NCBI RefSeq assembly: GCF_900220975.1
Contig: NZ_OBQD01000008.1
Span: 124,001-188,000, forward strand
Direction of reading: 5' to 3'
Length of the DNA: 64,000 bases
From: Rhizobium subbaraonis
GTDB taxonomy: Bacteria; Pseudomonadota; Alphaproteobacteria; Rhizobiales; Rhizobiaceae
Under the pieces are notes generated by a model. That model did no database searches and had not been told where the DNA came from. It saw only the letters and a list, made by a program, of their open reading frames with translations. Made by a program: the position numbers and the translations under genes. This document shows positions 1-9,437 of the stretch, piece after piece (position 1 is the first letter of the stretch; every line of letters begins with the position of its first letter).

Positions 1-1
1 C

Positions 2-100
2 CGCCTTCTCGACATCCGTCCGACCTTCGCCGACATCGGCGAGACGATCGCAAAGCATCTCGGCATCCCGCCGGGGCCTCATGGGCGCAGCTTCCTGTGA
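2..100 (+). CDS. deoB: Phosphopentomutase, C-terminal end only
   Basis: The window opens inside an open frame that reads 32 residues and stops with TGA at 98-100. The residues ([19 protein letters not shown], then a HGRSFL-type ending) resemble the C-terminus of DeoB, which interconverts ribose/deoxyribose 1- and 5-phosphates. The next gene, adenosine deaminase, overlaps its stop by 4 bp, so the two are translationally coupled. A nucleoside catabolic neighbourhood supports the call. Only the tail is visible, so the identification rests on this short segment plus context. Confidence 0.75.
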   Translation, partial: RLLDIRPTFADIGETIAKHLGIPPGPHGRSFL

Positions 101-1065
101 CGCGGCTGCTGAGAAAGGCGGAACTTCACTGCCATCTCGAAGGCGCCGTTCCCCCGGCGCTGGCCCTGGCGCAGGCGCGCAGATACGGCGTCGCCACGGA
201 CGCCTTCATGAAGGATGGCGCCTACGTCTGGCACGACTTCACCAGCTTCCTCGGAGCCTACGATGCCGTGTCCGGGCTGTTTCGCAGCGAGGACGATTAC
301 GCGCTTCTGACCGAAACCTACCTCGACGACCTGGCAGCCGCCGGCGCGATCTACAGCGAACTCTTCATCTCGCCCGACCATGCAGAGGCTGTGGGCGTTG
401 GCGCAGATGCCTATGTTGCCGGCATCGGTCGGGGCATCGAGGCGGTACGGGCGCGTAGCGGCATCGAGTGTCGCATGGTCGTCGTCGGACTGAGGCATTG
501 CGGCCCGGAACGGGTCGAATGGGCGGCGCGCTACGCCGCGGCCGCCCGAAATCCGCTGATGACCGGCTTCAACATGGCTGGCGAGGAGCGCATGGGGGCT
601 GTTGCCGATTTCGCCCGCGCCTTCGATATCGCCCGCGACGCCGGCCTTGGGATCACCATACACGCCGGCGAATTGAGCGGTGCGTCCAGCGTGCGCGACG
701 CGCTCGACCTTATCCGCCCCACCCGCATCGGCCATGGCGTGCGCGCCGTCGAGGATCCCGGTCTCCTGGCGCGGCTGGCCGACGAAGGCGTCGTGCTCGA
801 AGTCTGCCCCGGTTCGAATGTCGCGCTGGGCGTCTTTCCCGACTTCCCCGCCCATCCGCTCCGCCGCCTGCAGGCGGCCGGCGTGAAGGTCACGCTGAAT
901 TCCGACGATCCGCCCTTCTTCAAGACCTCGCTTGAGCGCGAATACGAGATCGCCTCGCGCATCATGGGCTTTTCCGACGAGGAACTGGATACGATGACGA
1001 GGACGGCGATCGAGGCTGCCTTCGTGGATGAGGAGACGAGAGCGCGCCTGCTCGCGCGGCTCTGA
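97..1065 (+). CDS. add: Adenosine deaminase
   Basis: 322 aa, converting adenosine/deoxyadenosine to inosine/deoxyinosine plus ammonia in the cytoplasm. The metal-dependent amidohydrolase signatures are all present: HCHLEG at 11-16 (zinc ligands His11 and His13), the catalytic HAGE at 189-192, RIGHG at 210-214 and NSDDPPFF from 268. The GTG start overlaps the deoB stop (GTGA), so it is the downstream partner of deoB. Inosine produced here is a substrate for the purine nucleoside phosphorylase encoded at 4595-5404. The length is normal for the bacterial family, and nothing looks damaged. Confidence 0.95.
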   Translation: MTRLLRKAELHCHLEGAVPPALALAQARRYGVATDAFMKDGAYVWHDFTSFLGAYDAVSGLFRSEDDYALLTETYLDDLAAAGAIYSELFISPDHAEAVGVGADAYVAGIGRGIEAVRARSGIECRMVVVGLRHCGPERVEWAARYAAAARNPLMTGFNMAGEERMGAVADFARAFDIARDAGLGITIHAGELSGASSVRDALDLIRPTRIGHGVRAVEDPGLLARLADEGVVLEVCPGSNVALGVFPDFPAHPLRRLQAAGVKVTLNSDDPPFFKTSLEREYEIASRIMGFSDEELDTMTRTAIEAAFVDEETRARLLARL

Positions 1066-1183
1066 TCGTGCTTGCCGCGGCGCGAACCGGGGATGACGCG
1101 GCGCCACCGCCTGCATTCTCTTGCAGGACATGGAGCGAATGTGAAAAAAGAAGGGATCAACCAACATGACGGAAGGTTTGGCC

Positions 1184-1813
1184 ATGGACGGCGTCACAGT
1201 CATCGATCACCCGCTCGTGCAGCACAAGCTGACCATCATGCGCAAGAAGGACACTTCCACCGGCAGCTTCCGCCGGCTGCTGCGCGAGATCTCGACGCTG
1301 CTTTGCTACGAGGTCACGCGTGATCTCGAACTGACCACCGAGCGCATCGAAACGCCGCTGCAGACGATCGATGCGCCGGTCCTCGAAGGCAAGAAGCTCG
1401 TCTTCGCCTCGATCCTGCGCGCCGGCAACGGCCTGCTGGAGGGCATGCTGGAACTCGTACCCTCCGCGCGCGTCTCGCATATCGGCGTCTACCGTGACCA
1501 CGAGACGCTCGAGGCCGTCGAGTACTTCTTCAAGGCGCCGGACCTTCTGAACGAACGTCTGGTCATCGTCGTCGATCCCATGCTGGCGACCGGAAACTCC
1601 GCCATCGCCGCAATCGAGAAGCTCAAGGAGCGCGGCGCCACCAATCTCCGTTTCCTTTGCCTGCTCGCCGCACCCGAAGGCATCCGCAATTTCCGCGCCG
1701 CCCATCCCGACGTCCCGGTCTATACCGCCTCCGTCGACAGCCACCTGAATGAAAAGGGCTACATCATGCCGGGCCTCGGCGACGCCGGCGATCGCATGTA
1801 CGGCACCAAATGA
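1184..1813 (+). CDS. upp: Uracil phosphoribosyltransferase
   Basis: 209 aa from this ATG; makes UMP from uracil and PRPP. It has the type I PRTase core, with the PRPP-binding loop [10 protein letters not shown] and the C-terminal [17 protein letters not shown] stretch typical of Upp. An in-frame ATG at 1166 would add six residues. I prefer 1184 because the family begins [11 protein letters not shown] and a GGAAGG lies 8 bases upstream, but 1166 also has a purine-rich site. It lies about 100 bp downstream of add, on the same strand. It would salvage uracil released by the phosphorylases encoded on the opposite strand. Confidence 0.93.
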   Translation: MDGVTVIDHPLVQHKLTIMRKKDTSTGSFRRLLREISTLLCYEVTRDLELTTERIETPLQTIDAPVLEGKKLVFASILRAGNGLLEGMLELVPSARVSHIGVYRDHETLEAVEYFFKAPDLLNERLVIVVDPMLATGNSAIAAIEKLKERGATNLRFLCLLAAPEGIRNFRAAHPDVPVYTASVDSHLNEKGYIMPGLGDAGDRMYGTK

Positions 1814-1818
1814 GCGTC

Positions 1819-1834
1819 TTAACGGTCCGTTAGC
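1819..1834. promoter_or_regulatory. Possible degenerate CtrA box
   Basis: TTAAC, six bases, TTAGC: one mismatch from the TTAAC-N6-TTAAC consensus of the alphaproteobacterial cell-cycle regulator CtrA. It lies 6 bp after the upp stop and 150 bp before the aspartic protease gene. A single mismatch in a 10-base motif can occur by chance, so this is weak. Confidence 0.25.
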
Positions 1835-1983
1835 CACGTCTTTCATTGATTGTGGCGAAATAGGACGCCCGCGCCGGTTCTTTGTGGTCCGTCAACCCGC
1901 GCATGGTCTACTGCCGGCATCCGCCCGGGGAGCTTCGAGTCTTGAGCTCGCCCGGGTCGGGGATGATTCCCGAAGGAGATGCC

Positions 1984-2523
1984 ATGTTCGCTCGCAGTCT
2001 GTTTGTGGTCGCGGCCGTTGCGGTCGCAGCCGTCTATGTGCCCGGCTTGGCCGGCACATACCTCGCTCCAGGCGAGGCACCGGACAAGGCGCCCGAACCC
2101 GAAACAGCAGCAGCGCCGGCACAACCGGCCTCGACCGCACGCTACACCGGTAGCCGTGGCGTGACGCTCGAGGCAGACGACAGGGGGCATTTCTCCGGGC
2201 TCTTCACCATCAACGGCCGCAAGGTTGAAGGCATGGTCGACACCGGCGCCAGCATGGTCGCGATCAATCTTTCGACCGCCGAGCGACTAGGTTTTTCCCG
2301 CAACAAGCTCGAATTCCGCTATGCCGTTGACACCGCCAACGGCCGGGCGCGGGCTGCCTATGTGCGGCTGGACAGTGTCTCCATCGGCTCCATTACGGTT
2401 TCCAACGTCGGCGCGATGGTGCTGGACGACAAGGCGCTGGACGGCATGCTCGTCGGAATGACCTTCCTGAAGGGGCTCGCATCCTATCAGGTGGACGGCA
2501 GCAGCATGCGGCTCATCCGCTGA
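1984..2523 (+). CDS. Retropepsin-like aspartic protease, membrane anchored (TIGR02281-type)
   Basis: 179 aa. Starts at ATG 1984 behind GAAGGAGAT; a longer in-frame start at 1882 lacks a good site and would put a non-signal-like tail before the hydrophobic segment. Residues 4-24 form one membrane or signal segment, followed by a Pro/Ala-rich linker to about 50. The protease domain carries MVDTGAS with the catalytic Asp86, plus the C-terminal LDGMLVGMTFL hydrophobic block (normally DGLLGMSFL) of clan AA proteases. A single DTG per chain means it would act as a dimer, probably on the periplasmic side. Its 3' end overlaps the end of convergent deoA by 11 bp. The substrate is unknown. Confidence 0.8.
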   Translation: MFARSLFVVAAVAVAAVYVPGLAGTYLAPGEAPDKAPEPETAAAPAQPASTARYTGSRGVTLEADDRGHFSGLFTINGRKVEGMVDTGASMVAINLSTAERLGFSRNKLEFRYAVDTANGRARAAYVRLDSVSIGSITVSNVGAMVLDDKALDGMLVGMTFLKGLASYQVDGSSMRLIR

Positions 2524-3826
2524 TCCGGCTGACGATCGGATAGTCGGGCAGGGGGGCTGCGTCCTCGATCGTGTAGAGGGCGCGCAGGCGTGCAGCGAAG
2601 GCCTCGGCCTCTTCTTGCGAGCGCGCGTGCACGCGCCCGAGCTCGTCGCCCTTCTCCACGCGCGAACCAAGCGGAAGCAACCGGTCGAAGCCGACGCGGT
2701 GGTCGATCACCTCATCCGGTCTGGTCCGGCCGCCGCCGAGTTCGATCACCGCCAGGCCGATGCCGCGCGTATCGCAGGATGCCACGTAGCCCCCTGTGTC
2801 GGCCGTGACCGGCAGGATGACCGGCGCTCTCGCAAGCCAGCGTGACGGCTCGTCCATCAGCTTTGCAGGCCCGCCGAGCAGGAATATCATCTTCGAGAAA
2901 GCCTCGGCCGCACTTCCGTCCGCAAGCGCCCGCTGGGCGCGCCCATGTGCGGCCGCCGCATCTGCTTCGACACCTGCGCTGACCAGCATTTCGGCCGCCA
3001 GCGAGAGTACGACGCGTTCCAGCCGTGTGCCTTTCTTCGCCCCCTTCAGGACGTCGATGCAGTTTTCGACCTCGACCACGTTGCCGACTGCGTCGGCAAG
3101 CGGCTGGTTCATATCGGTGATCAGTGCGGTCGTCGGCAGTCCGGCCCCGTTGGCGACCTCCACGAGCGCGTGCGCCAGCCGTTCCGCATCGGCCCGGCTT
3201 GTCATGAAGGCTCCGTTGCCGAGCTTGACGTCGAGGACGAGCGACTGCAGGCCGGCTGCAAGCTTCTTCGACAGGATCGAGGCGGTGATCAGCGGTACGG
3301 AATCCACCGTCGCGGTGACGTCGCGTATCGCGTAGAGCCGCCGGTCGGCCGGCGCCAGCGCAGCACTCTGGCCGACGATCGCGCAACCCGCCTCCCTCAC
3401 TGTCTTGCGAAAAAGACTGGGCGCGGGATCGATCGCATAGCCGGGGATCGATTCCAGCTTGTCGAGCGTGCCGCCGGTATGGCCGAGCCCGCGGCCGGAT
3501 ATCATCGGCACGGCCAGCCCGCAGGCGGCGGCGATCGGTGCCAGCATCAGCGAGACGTTATCGCCGACCCCGCCGGTCGAATGCTTGTCCGCCACCGGCC
3601 GATCGATCTCGCGCCAATCGAGCACGTCGCCGGAATCGCGCATGGCCTCGGTCAGCGCGACGGTTTCGCGTGCATCCATGCCGCGGAACCAGATGGCCAT
3701 GGCAAAGGCGGCGATCTGGCCCTCGCTCGCCGCGCCATCGGTCAGCGCAGCGATGAAGGCGCCGATTTCACCCGCCGTCAGGACCTCGCCGTCGCGTTTG
3801 CGCCGTATGATCTCCTGCGGCAGCAT
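2513..3826 (-). CDS. deoA: Thymidine phosphorylase
   Basis: 437 aa, cleaving thymidine and deoxyuridine with phosphate to base plus deoxyribose 1-phosphate. Family features include the N-terminal helical domain (MLPQEIIRRKRDGE), the phosphate-binding loop DKHSTGGVGD, the SGRGLGHTGGTLDKLE signature and a C-terminal domain with the RRTRPDE-like segment. It is the last gene of the leftward nucleoside operon, two bases downstream of deoC. Its stop lies within the 3' end of the convergent aspartic protease gene, leaving no room for an intergenic terminator. Full length and intact. Confidence 0.95.
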   Translation of the reverse strand: MLPQEIIRRKRDGEVLTAGEIGAFIAALTDGAASEGQIAAFAMAIWFRGMDARETVALTEAMRDSGDVLDWREIDRPVADKHSTGGVGDNVSLMLAPIAAACGLAVPMISGRGLGHTGGTLDKLESIPGYAIDPAPSLFRKTVREAGCAIVGQSAALAPADRRLYAIRDVTATVDSVPLITASILSKKLAAGLQSLVLDVKLGNGAFMTSRADAERLAHALVEVANGAGLPTTALITDMNQPLADAVGNVVEVENCIDVLKGAKKGTRLERVVLSLAAEMLVSAGVEADAAAAHGRAQRALADGSAAEAFSKMIFLLGGPAKLMDEPSRWLARAPVILPVTADTGGYVASCDTRGIGLAVIELGGGRTRPDEVIDHRVGFDRLLPLGSRVEKGDELGRVHARSQEEAEAFAARLRALYTIEDAAPLPDYPIVSRISG

Positions 3827-3828
3827 CG

Positions 3829-4608
3829 TCAGTAGGCTGCGTTCTGGGTGCCGGACTCACGGCCCTCGAGGACCGCAATGATGTCACCGAGGAGTCCGGA
3901 GGCGCCGAAACGGAAGGTGGACGGCATCGCCCAGTCGGGACCGTGGATCGTGGCGGCGAGGTTGAGATAGAGTGCCGCCTCGCCGACGGTCCGCACGCCG
4001 CCGGCAGGCTTGAAGCCAACGTTGCGGCCGCTCTCGCGGATTGCGTTCAGCATGATGTCTGCGGCTTCCAGCGTCGCGTTCACCGCCACCTTGCCGGTCG
4101 AGGTCTTGATGAAGTCGGTGCCCGACGAGATCGCCAGATGCGAGGCGTTGCGGATCAGATCGCGATCCTTCAGTTCGCCGGTCTCAAGGATCGTCTTCAG
4201 CGTCACCGACGGCGGGCAGGCGTCCCTGACGGCGCGGATCATCTGCCGCACGGCATTCTCGTCCCCGGCCATCAGCGCCCTGTAGGGAATGACGAGATCG
4301 ATTTCGTCGGCGCCGTTGGCGATCGCCTGCCGCGTCTCGGCAACGACCGCATCGACCGGAAGGTCGCCGGATGGGAAGTTGACCACGGTTGCAATCCGGA
4401 TAGCGCTGTCGGCGCCGAGCAGCGCGCGCGCCTGCGCGACGAAACGCGGCCAGATGCAGATCGCGGCCGTCGGGCCAAACGGGGTGCTGGCCTGCCGGCA
4501 CAGCGTCTCGATCGCGGTCCCGTCGCAGTCGTCGGTAAGATCCGTCAGGTCGAGCAGCGAAAGCGCCCTTGCGGCGACGAGGCGGGGTGTGGCTTCATGC
4601 ATTGGCAT
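3829..4608 (-). CDS. deoC: Deoxyribose-phosphate aldolase
   Basis: 259 aa class I aldolase splitting deoxyribose 5-phosphate into glyceraldehyde 3-phosphate and acetaldehyde. The Schiff-base lysine is in DFIKTSTGK (Lys168), with the assisting lysine in GFKPAGGVRT (Lys200). It overlaps the end of punA by 14 bp. Two starts are possible: the first ATG at 4608 is only 3 bases from its GGAG, whereas ATG 4602 is 9 bases away and may be the one used. It completes the path phosphorylase to phosphopentomutase to aldolase encoded in this region. Confidence 0.94.
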   Translation of the reverse strand: MPMHEATPRLVAARALSLLDLTDLTDDCDGTAIETLCRQASTPFGPTAAICIWPRFVAQARALLGADSAIRIATVVNFPSGDLPVDAVVAETRQAIANGADEIDLVIPYRALMAGDENAVRQMIRAVRDACPPSVTLKTILETGELKDRDLIRNASHLAISSGTDFIKTSTGKVAVNATLEAADIMLNAIRESGRNVGFKPAGGVRTVGEAALYLNLAATIHGPDWAMPSTFRFGASGLLGDIIAVLEGRESGTQNAAY

Positions 4609-5404
4609 TGTCTCCGGCCGCGATCATTTCGGCGAGGATGGCGGCGAGCCGCGCACCGCCCACCGGGGCCATGTCCTTTGTTTCATGGTGGCTGAGTTCG
4701 GCCCCGGTCATGCCGGCGCCGTAGTTGGTGATGACGGATGCCGCAGCCACCTTGAGGCCGAGGAAACGCGCGATCAGCACCTCCGGCACGGTCGACATGC
4801 CGACGGCGTCGGCGCCCAGCACGCGCGCCATCCGGATTTCCGCCGGCGTCTCGAAGCTCGGGCCGGAAAACCACATGTAGACGCCCTGATGCAGCGGCGT
4901 CCCCGTCTTCTGCGCTGCCGCTTCCATCTGCTCCGCCAGTCCGGCGTCATAGGCGTTGGTCATACCGACGAAGCGGTCGTCGCTCTCGACGCCGATCAGC
5001 GGATGGGTCCCGGAAAAATTGATGTGGTCCGAAATGCGCATCACAGAGCCGGGCGGCATGTCTTCGCGCAGCGAGCCCGAGGAATTGGTCAGGATCAGCG
5101 AGGTGACGCCGAGACCCTTCAAGACCTCGATCGGTCCGCGCATCGCGTTCGCATCGCCCTTTTCGTAGTAGTGCACCCGCCCCGACAGCATGATGACCGG
5201 AACGCCGCGCAAAAGGCCGATCACCATCTCGCCGGCATGGCCGGAAACGGAGCTTGCGGGAAAGCTCGGCAGCTCGGAATAGGGGATGCGGACGCCGCCT
5301 TCGACGGCATCCACCAGCGAGCCCAGGCCGGAGCCGAGCACGACGCCGTAGCGCGGCGCCAGTCCGCCAAGGCGCGGCACGAGGTGGTCGAGTGCGGCCC
5401 TCAT
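4595..5404 (-). CDS. punA: Purine nucleoside phosphorylase
   Basis: 269 aa, phosphorolysing inosine, guanosine and deoxy forms to base plus (deoxy)ribose 1-phosphate. It carries the trimeric PNP signatures: VVLGSGLG phosphate loop near the N-terminus, SGRVHYYEKG, TNSSGSL, GPSFETPAEIRMAR, MSTVPEVLIARFLG and NYGAGM. The start is fixed by the ATGA overlap with the cdd stop and a GGAGGT 5 bases upstream; longer readings run into cdd. It is the third gene of the permease-cdd-punA-deoC-deoA chain. Xanthosine-preferring XapA is an alternative within the family. Confidence 0.92.
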   Translation of the reverse strand: MRAALDHLVPRLGGLAPRYGVVLGSGLGSLVDAVEGGVRIPYSELPSFPASSVSGHAGEMVIGLLRGVPVIMLSGRVHYYEKGDANAMRGPIEVLKGLGVTSLILTNSSGSLREDMPPGSVMRISDHINFSGTHPLIGVESDDRFVGMTNAYDAGLAEQMEAAAQKTGTPLHQGVYMWFSGPSFETPAEIRMARVLGADAVGMSTVPEVLIARFLGLKVAAASVITNYGAGMTGAELSHHETKDMAPVGGARLAAILAEMIAAGDNANA

Positions 5405-5793
5405 CCGATGACCTCCGTCTTGAAGCTGTGCGGCAGCAGTTCGCTCATCGTCATGGTCTCCTTCACCCCGGTCTCGTCGCAGAGATAGATGCGCGTCGAA
5501 GGCGAGGCAAACTCGGCGATCTTCTGCCGGCAGCCGCCGCAGGGCGGGCAGAGCGGCAGCTTTTCGGCGATGACGGCGATTTCGACGATCTTTTTCGCGC
5601 CGCCCATGATCATGGCGCCGATCGCCGTCGGTTCGGCGCACCACCCCTGCGGGAACGAGATATTCTCGATGTTGGCGCCGGCATAGACCTTGCCGTCATC
5701 GGCACGGATCGCAGCCCCCACCGGAAACTTCGAATAGGGCGCATAGGCAAACCCCATCGCGGCGCGCGCCGCTTCGAACAGATCGTGGGACAT
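5401..5793 (-). CDS. cdd: Cytidine deaminase
   Basis: 130 aa, normal for the small homotetrameric class. It deaminates cytidine/deoxycytidine to uridine/deoxyuridine. The zinc site is complete: Cys52 and Glu54 in WCAEPTAIG, then Cys85 and Cys88 in PCGGCRQ. It starts 3 bp after the permease gene stop and ends in a 4-bp overlap with punA, so it is a middle gene of a tightly packed operon. Its product feeds uridine salvage and the phosphorylases downstream. Confidence 0.94.
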   Translation of the reverse strand: MSHDLFEAARAAMGFAYAPYSKFPVGAAIRADDGKVYAGANIENISFPQGWCAEPTAIGAMIMGGAKKIVEIAVIAEKLPLCPPCGGCRQKIAEFASPSTRIYLCDETGVKETMTMSELLPHSFKTEVIG

Positions 5794-5796
5794 GGA

Positions 5797-6768
5797 TTAC
5801 CGCTCCTTCACATAGGGTACGCCGCCGGCCCTGGGCGGAATGGCCTTGCCGATGAAGCCGGCCAGCAGAATGACGGTGAGGATATAGGGCAGCGCCTGCA
5901 TCAGTTGTACCGGCACCTTGCCGATCAGCGGCAGCGGCGTGCTCTGATAGCGGATCGCGAACGCGTCGAGGAAGCCGAACAGCAGGCAGGCGAACATCAC
6001 GGGCACCGGTTTCCATTTGGCGAAGATCAGCGCCGCAAGCGCGATATAGCCCTTGCCTGCGGTCATGCCCTTGGTCCAGCCGGCATTGGCGGCGAGCGAC
6101 AGGTAGGCGCCGGCGATGCCGCACAGGATGCCGCAGCAGATGACGGCGCGGTAGCGCATCCAGATCACCGAAATACCGGCCGTGTCGACCGCGCCGGGGT
6201 TTTCGCCCACGGCCCTGAGCCGCAGCCCGAAGCGGGTGCGATAGAGGATCCACCAACTGGCCGGCACCATCAGGAAGGCGAGGTAGGTCAGCGCCTGGTG
6301 GCCGGAGATGAGATCGGCATAGATCGGCCCGAGCAGCGGCACGCCGCGCAGTTCCTCGGCAAACGGCAACTGGATCACCTGGAAGCGCGCGCCTTCGGCA
6401 AGCGCCGGCGTGCGGCCGCCCTGCCGGAACCAGGCTTCGCCGAGAATGACGGTGGAGCCGGCAACGATGAAGTTGATGGCGACACCCGAGACGATCTGGT
6501 TGCCGCGCTGGGTGATCGAGGCAAAGCCGTGCACCAGCGACAGGAGCACCGACACGACGACGGCGGCCAGCAGTCCGGCCATCGCCGACTGCGCGACGAA
6601 GGCGACGCAGCCGGCAGCAAAGGCGCCGCCGAGCATCTTGCCTTCGAGGCCGATGTCGAAGACGCCGGCACGCTCGGTGAAAAGACCGGCAAGTGCGGCC
6701 AGGATCAGCGGCGTCGAAAGCCGCACGGTCGACTGCGCGAGTTCAAGGAAGAGCTGAAAATAATCCAT
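5797..6768 (-). CDS. Nucleoside ABC transporter permease (second)
   Basis: 323 aa, almost entirely hydrophobic with about eight to nine membrane segments. The BPD_transp_2 family EAA-like loop is recognisable around GENPGAVDTAGISVIWMRYRA, and the N-terminal segment LAGLFTERAGVFDIGLEGKM is typical of permeases partnering BMP-family binding proteins (YufQ/NupQ type). It lies 3 bp downstream of the other permease gene and 3 bp upstream of cdd. With the ATPase and binding protein it should import purine and perhaps pyrimidine nucleosides across the inner membrane. Confidence 0.9.
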   Translation of the reverse strand: MDYFQLFLELAQSTVRLSTPLILAALAGLFTERAGVFDIGLEGKMLGGAFAAGCVAFVAQSAMAGLLAAVVVSVLLSLVHGFASITQRGNQIVSGVAINFIVAGSTVILGEAWFRQGGRTPALAEGARFQVIQLPFAEELRGVPLLGPIYADLISGHQALTYLAFLMVPASWWILYRTRFGLRLRAVGENPGAVDTAGISVIWMRYRAVICCGILCGIAGAYLSLAANAGWTKGMTAGKGYIALAALIFAKWKPVPVMFACLLFGFLDAFAIRYQSTPLPLIGKVPVQLMQALPYILTVILLAGFIGKAIPPRAGGVPYVKER

Positions 6769-6771
6769 CGA

Positions 6772-7905
6772 TCAGGCCCCCTTGACGGCTGCTTGCGTGC
6801 GGCCGCGCCCGGAAAACGCGAGCACGGCACGGGTGATGGCGGGGCGGAACATGTGCTCCAGCGCGCCCGCGAACAGGATCACCAGGCCCTGGATGATGAC
6901 GATCATGTCGCGCGAGATCGAAGGCATCTCGAAAGCGATCTCGGCGCCGCCCTGGTAGAGGACGCCGAACAGGATGGCAGCCGGGATGATTCCGGCCGGG
7001 TGCGAGCGGCCCATCAGCGCTACCGCGATGCCGACAAAGCCGGCGCCCTGCACGAAGTCGAGCTGCATGCGGTAGGTCTCGCCCATGATCGGGTTCAGCG
7101 CCATCATGCCGGCGAGCGCGCCGGATATCATCATGGTGATGACGATGATCCGCGCCTCCTTGATGCCGGCGTAGCGCGCGGCCGAAGGGCTGTGGCCCAT
7201 CGTGCGCATCTCGTAGCCAAGCTTCGTGCGCCAGATCAGAACCCAGACACCGAAGCTTGCAGCCAGAGCCAGAAGGAAGGTGACGTTGAAGGGCGCCGTG
7301 CCGACGCTCAGTCCGAAGATCGACATCAGCCAGTCGAGCCTCGGCAGCTGGCCGCCGGCTTCGAACGTGCGTGTTTCCAACGACATGGAACCGAGCGGCT
7401 TCAGCACCCGGTTGAGCATGTAGTTCATCAGGCTCGCGGCGATGAAGTTGAACATGATCGTGGTGATGACGATGTGGCTGCCGCGCTTGGCCTGGAACCA
7501 GCCGGGCAGGAACGCCCAGGCCGCACCGAACAGGGAGGCGCCGAGGATCGCCACCGGAAAGACCACGTACCATGGCATGAAGCGGTCGAGCCAGAGGCAG
7601 GCGAGCGCGACGCCGATGCCGGCGACATAGGCCTGTCCCTCGCCGCCGATGTTGAACAGCCCCGCATGGAAGGCGACGGCGACGGCAAGTCCCGTGAAGA
7701 TGAAGGTGGTGGCGTAGTAGAGCGTGAAGCCGATATATTCGCCCCGCCCGAAGGCGCCGTTGACCATGTGGTAGGCCGCTTCCAGCGGACTTTCTCCGAC
7801 CAGCAGCACGACAAGGCCCGCGACGGCGAAGGCGACGACGAGATTGACGAGTGGGATGAGGCCGTATTCGACCCAGCCCGGCAGTTTCGCGTAAGGGGTG
7901 CTCAT
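6772..7905 (-). CDS. Nucleoside ABC transporter permease (first)
   Basis: 377 aa, BPD_transp_2 family (YufP/NupP type), with about nine to ten membrane helices. The segment FNIGGEGQAYVAGIG and the loop EMRTMGHSPSAARYAGI, which couples to the ATPase, mark the family. It overlaps the stop of the ATPase gene by 4 bp (ATGA) and is followed 3 bp later by the second permease gene, so heterodimeric permeases are translated together. The large segment after the fourth helix is typical of the longer of the two subunits. Confidence 0.9.
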   Translation of the reverse strand: MSTPYAKLPGWVEYGLIPLVNLVVAFAVAGLVVLLVGESPLEAAYHMVNGAFGRGEYIGFTLYYATTFIFTGLAVAVAFHAGLFNIGGEGQAYVAGIGVALACLWLDRFMPWYVVFPVAILGASLFGAAWAFLPGWFQAKRGSHIVITTIMFNFIAASLMNYMLNRVLKPLGSMSLETRTFEAGGQLPRLDWLMSIFGLSVGTAPFNVTFLLALAASFGVWVLIWRTKLGYEMRTMGHSPSAARYAGIKEARIIVITMMISGALAGMMALNPIMGETYRMQLDFVQGAGFVGIAVALMGRSHPAGIIPAAILFGVLYQGGAEIAFEMPSISRDMIVIIQGLVILFAGALEHMFRPAITRAVLAFSGRGRTQAAVKGA

Positions 7906-9437
7906 TCGGCGGCCTCCTTCGGGCCTTCGACGCCGGCCATCAAGAGGCCGAGATCGCCTTCGGAGGCATCGGGCTTGCGTTCGCCGACGACGCGGCCGGC
8001 AAACATGACGAGGATACGATCGGACAATGCCCTGATTTCGTCGAGCTCGACCGAGACGAGCAGCACGGCCTTGCCCTGGTCGCGCATCTCGATGATCCGC
8101 TTGTGGATGAACTCGATCGCGCCGACGTCGACGCCGCGGGTCGGCTGACCGATGATAAGCACGTCCGGATCGCGTTCCATCTCACGCGCCAGCACGATCT
8201 TCTGCTGGTTGCCGCCGGAGAAGTTCGCGGTCTTCAGCCGAGCGTTCGGCGGGCGGATGTCGTATTTCTGGATGTTGGCTTCCGCGTCGGCGCGGATGGC
8301 GTCGATGTCGAGCACGAAGCCTTTGCGGTATTTCGGATCATCGTGATAGCCGAGAATGGCGTTCTCGCTTTCCTCGAACTTCAGCACCAGCCCGACATGA
8401 TGGCGATCTTCGGGGACATGGGCGAGCCCGCGCCGTCGCAGCTCGGCCGGGTCGGCATGGCCGGTGACGTCTATTGCCTCGCCACCCAAATGCACATTGC
8501 CGGAAACCGCACGGCGAATGCCCGATATCGCCTCCAGCAGCTCCGACTGGCCATTGCCGGCGACACCCGCAATGCCGACGATCTCGCCGGCGCGCAGCTC
8601 GAAGGAGACGTCGTCGACCATGGTCACGCCGCGACTGTCGCGCACGGTCAGGTTCTTCACCGAAAGCTTGACGTCGCCCGGATGCGCCTCACCTTTTTCG
8701 ACGCGCAGCAGCACCCGGCGACCGACCATCAGCTCGGCCAGTTCCTCGACGGAGGTCTTCGCGGTCTCGCGCGTCGCCACCATCTCGCCGCGGCGCATGA
8801 CGGACACTTCGTCGGTAATCGCCATGATCTCCCGCAGCTTGTGGGTGATGAGGATGATCGTCTTTCCCTGGGCCTTCAGCTGCTCGAGAATCCGGAACAA
8901 ATGGTCCGCCTCGGCGGGAGTCAGAACGCCGGTCGGTTCGTCGAGGATCAGAATATCGGCCTTGCGGTAGAGGGCTTTGAGGATTTCCACGCGCTGCTGC
9001 AAGCCTACCGGCAGTTCCTCGATGACGGCGTCCGGGTTGACGTCGAGCGCATATTCCCTCTCCAGCCGCTTCAGTTCGGCCCTGGCCTTGGAAATGCCCG
9101 CGTTCAGGATCCAGCTCTCCTCGGCCCCCAGCATCACGTTTTCCAGCACGGTGAAGTTCTCGACCAGCATGAAGTGCTGGTGGACCATGCCGATGCCGGC
9201 CGTGATCGCCGTGTTCGGGTCGCGGATGTCGATGGCGCGGCCGTCGACCAGGATCTCGCCACGGTCGGCCTGATAGAAGCCGTAAAGGATCGACATAAGC
9301 GTCGACTTGCCGGCGCCGTTCTCGCCGATGATGCCGTGGATGGTCCCCTTCCGGACCTTCAGGTTGATGTCCTTGTTGGCATGGACGAGGCCGAAACTCT
9401 TGTCGATGCCTTTCAGTTCGATTGCCAATTCACCCAT
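7902..9437 (-). CDS. Nucleoside ABC transporter ATP-binding protein (two domains)
   Basis: 511 aa with two nucleotide-binding domains, as in YufO/NupO and sugar importers. The first has Walker A GENGAGKST and LILDEPTGVLTP; its signature is degenerate (LPVGLQQR). In the second, Walker A is degenerate (GVAGNGQSE, no lysine) but the signature is canonical (FSGGNQQK), the usual asymmetry of the family. The start MGELAIELKG at 9437 is chosen because the in-frame extension to 9593 is Arg-rich and not conserved-looking. It leads the permease-permease-cdd-punA-deoC-deoA chain, so uptake and breakdown of nucleosides are co-expressed. Confidence 0.92.
   Translation of the reverse strand: MGELAIELKGIDKSFGLVHANKDINLKVRKGTIHGIIGENGAGKSTLMSILYGFYQADRGEILVDGRAIDIRDPNTAITAGIGMVHQHFMLVENFTVLENVMLGAEESWILNAGISKARAELKRLEREYALDVNPDAVIEELPVGLQQRVEILKALYRKADILILDEPTGVLTPAEADHLFRILEQLKAQGKTIILITHKLREIMAITDEVSVMRRGEMVATRETAKTSVEELAELMVGRRVLLRVEKGEAHPGDVKLSVKNLTVRDSRGVTMVDDVSFELRAGEIVGIAGVAGNGQSELLEAISGIRRAVSGNVHLGGEAIDVTGHADPAELRRRGLAHVPEDRHHVGLVLKFEESENAILGYHDDPKYRKGFVLDIDAIRADAEANIQKYDIRPPNARLKTANFSGGNQQKIVLAREMERDPDVLIIGQPTRGVDVGAIEFIHKRIIEMRDQGKAVLLVSVELDEIRALSDRILVMFAGRVVGERKPDASEGDLGLLMAGVEGPKEAAE

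Noticed and set aside
5254-8148. A 964-codon open frame on the plus strand opposite cdd and the nucleoside permeases
   Set aside because: It is a shadow of high-GC coding sequence: its translation is rich in Arg, His, Asp and Gly with no family motif, while the minus strand encodes well-recognised proteins.
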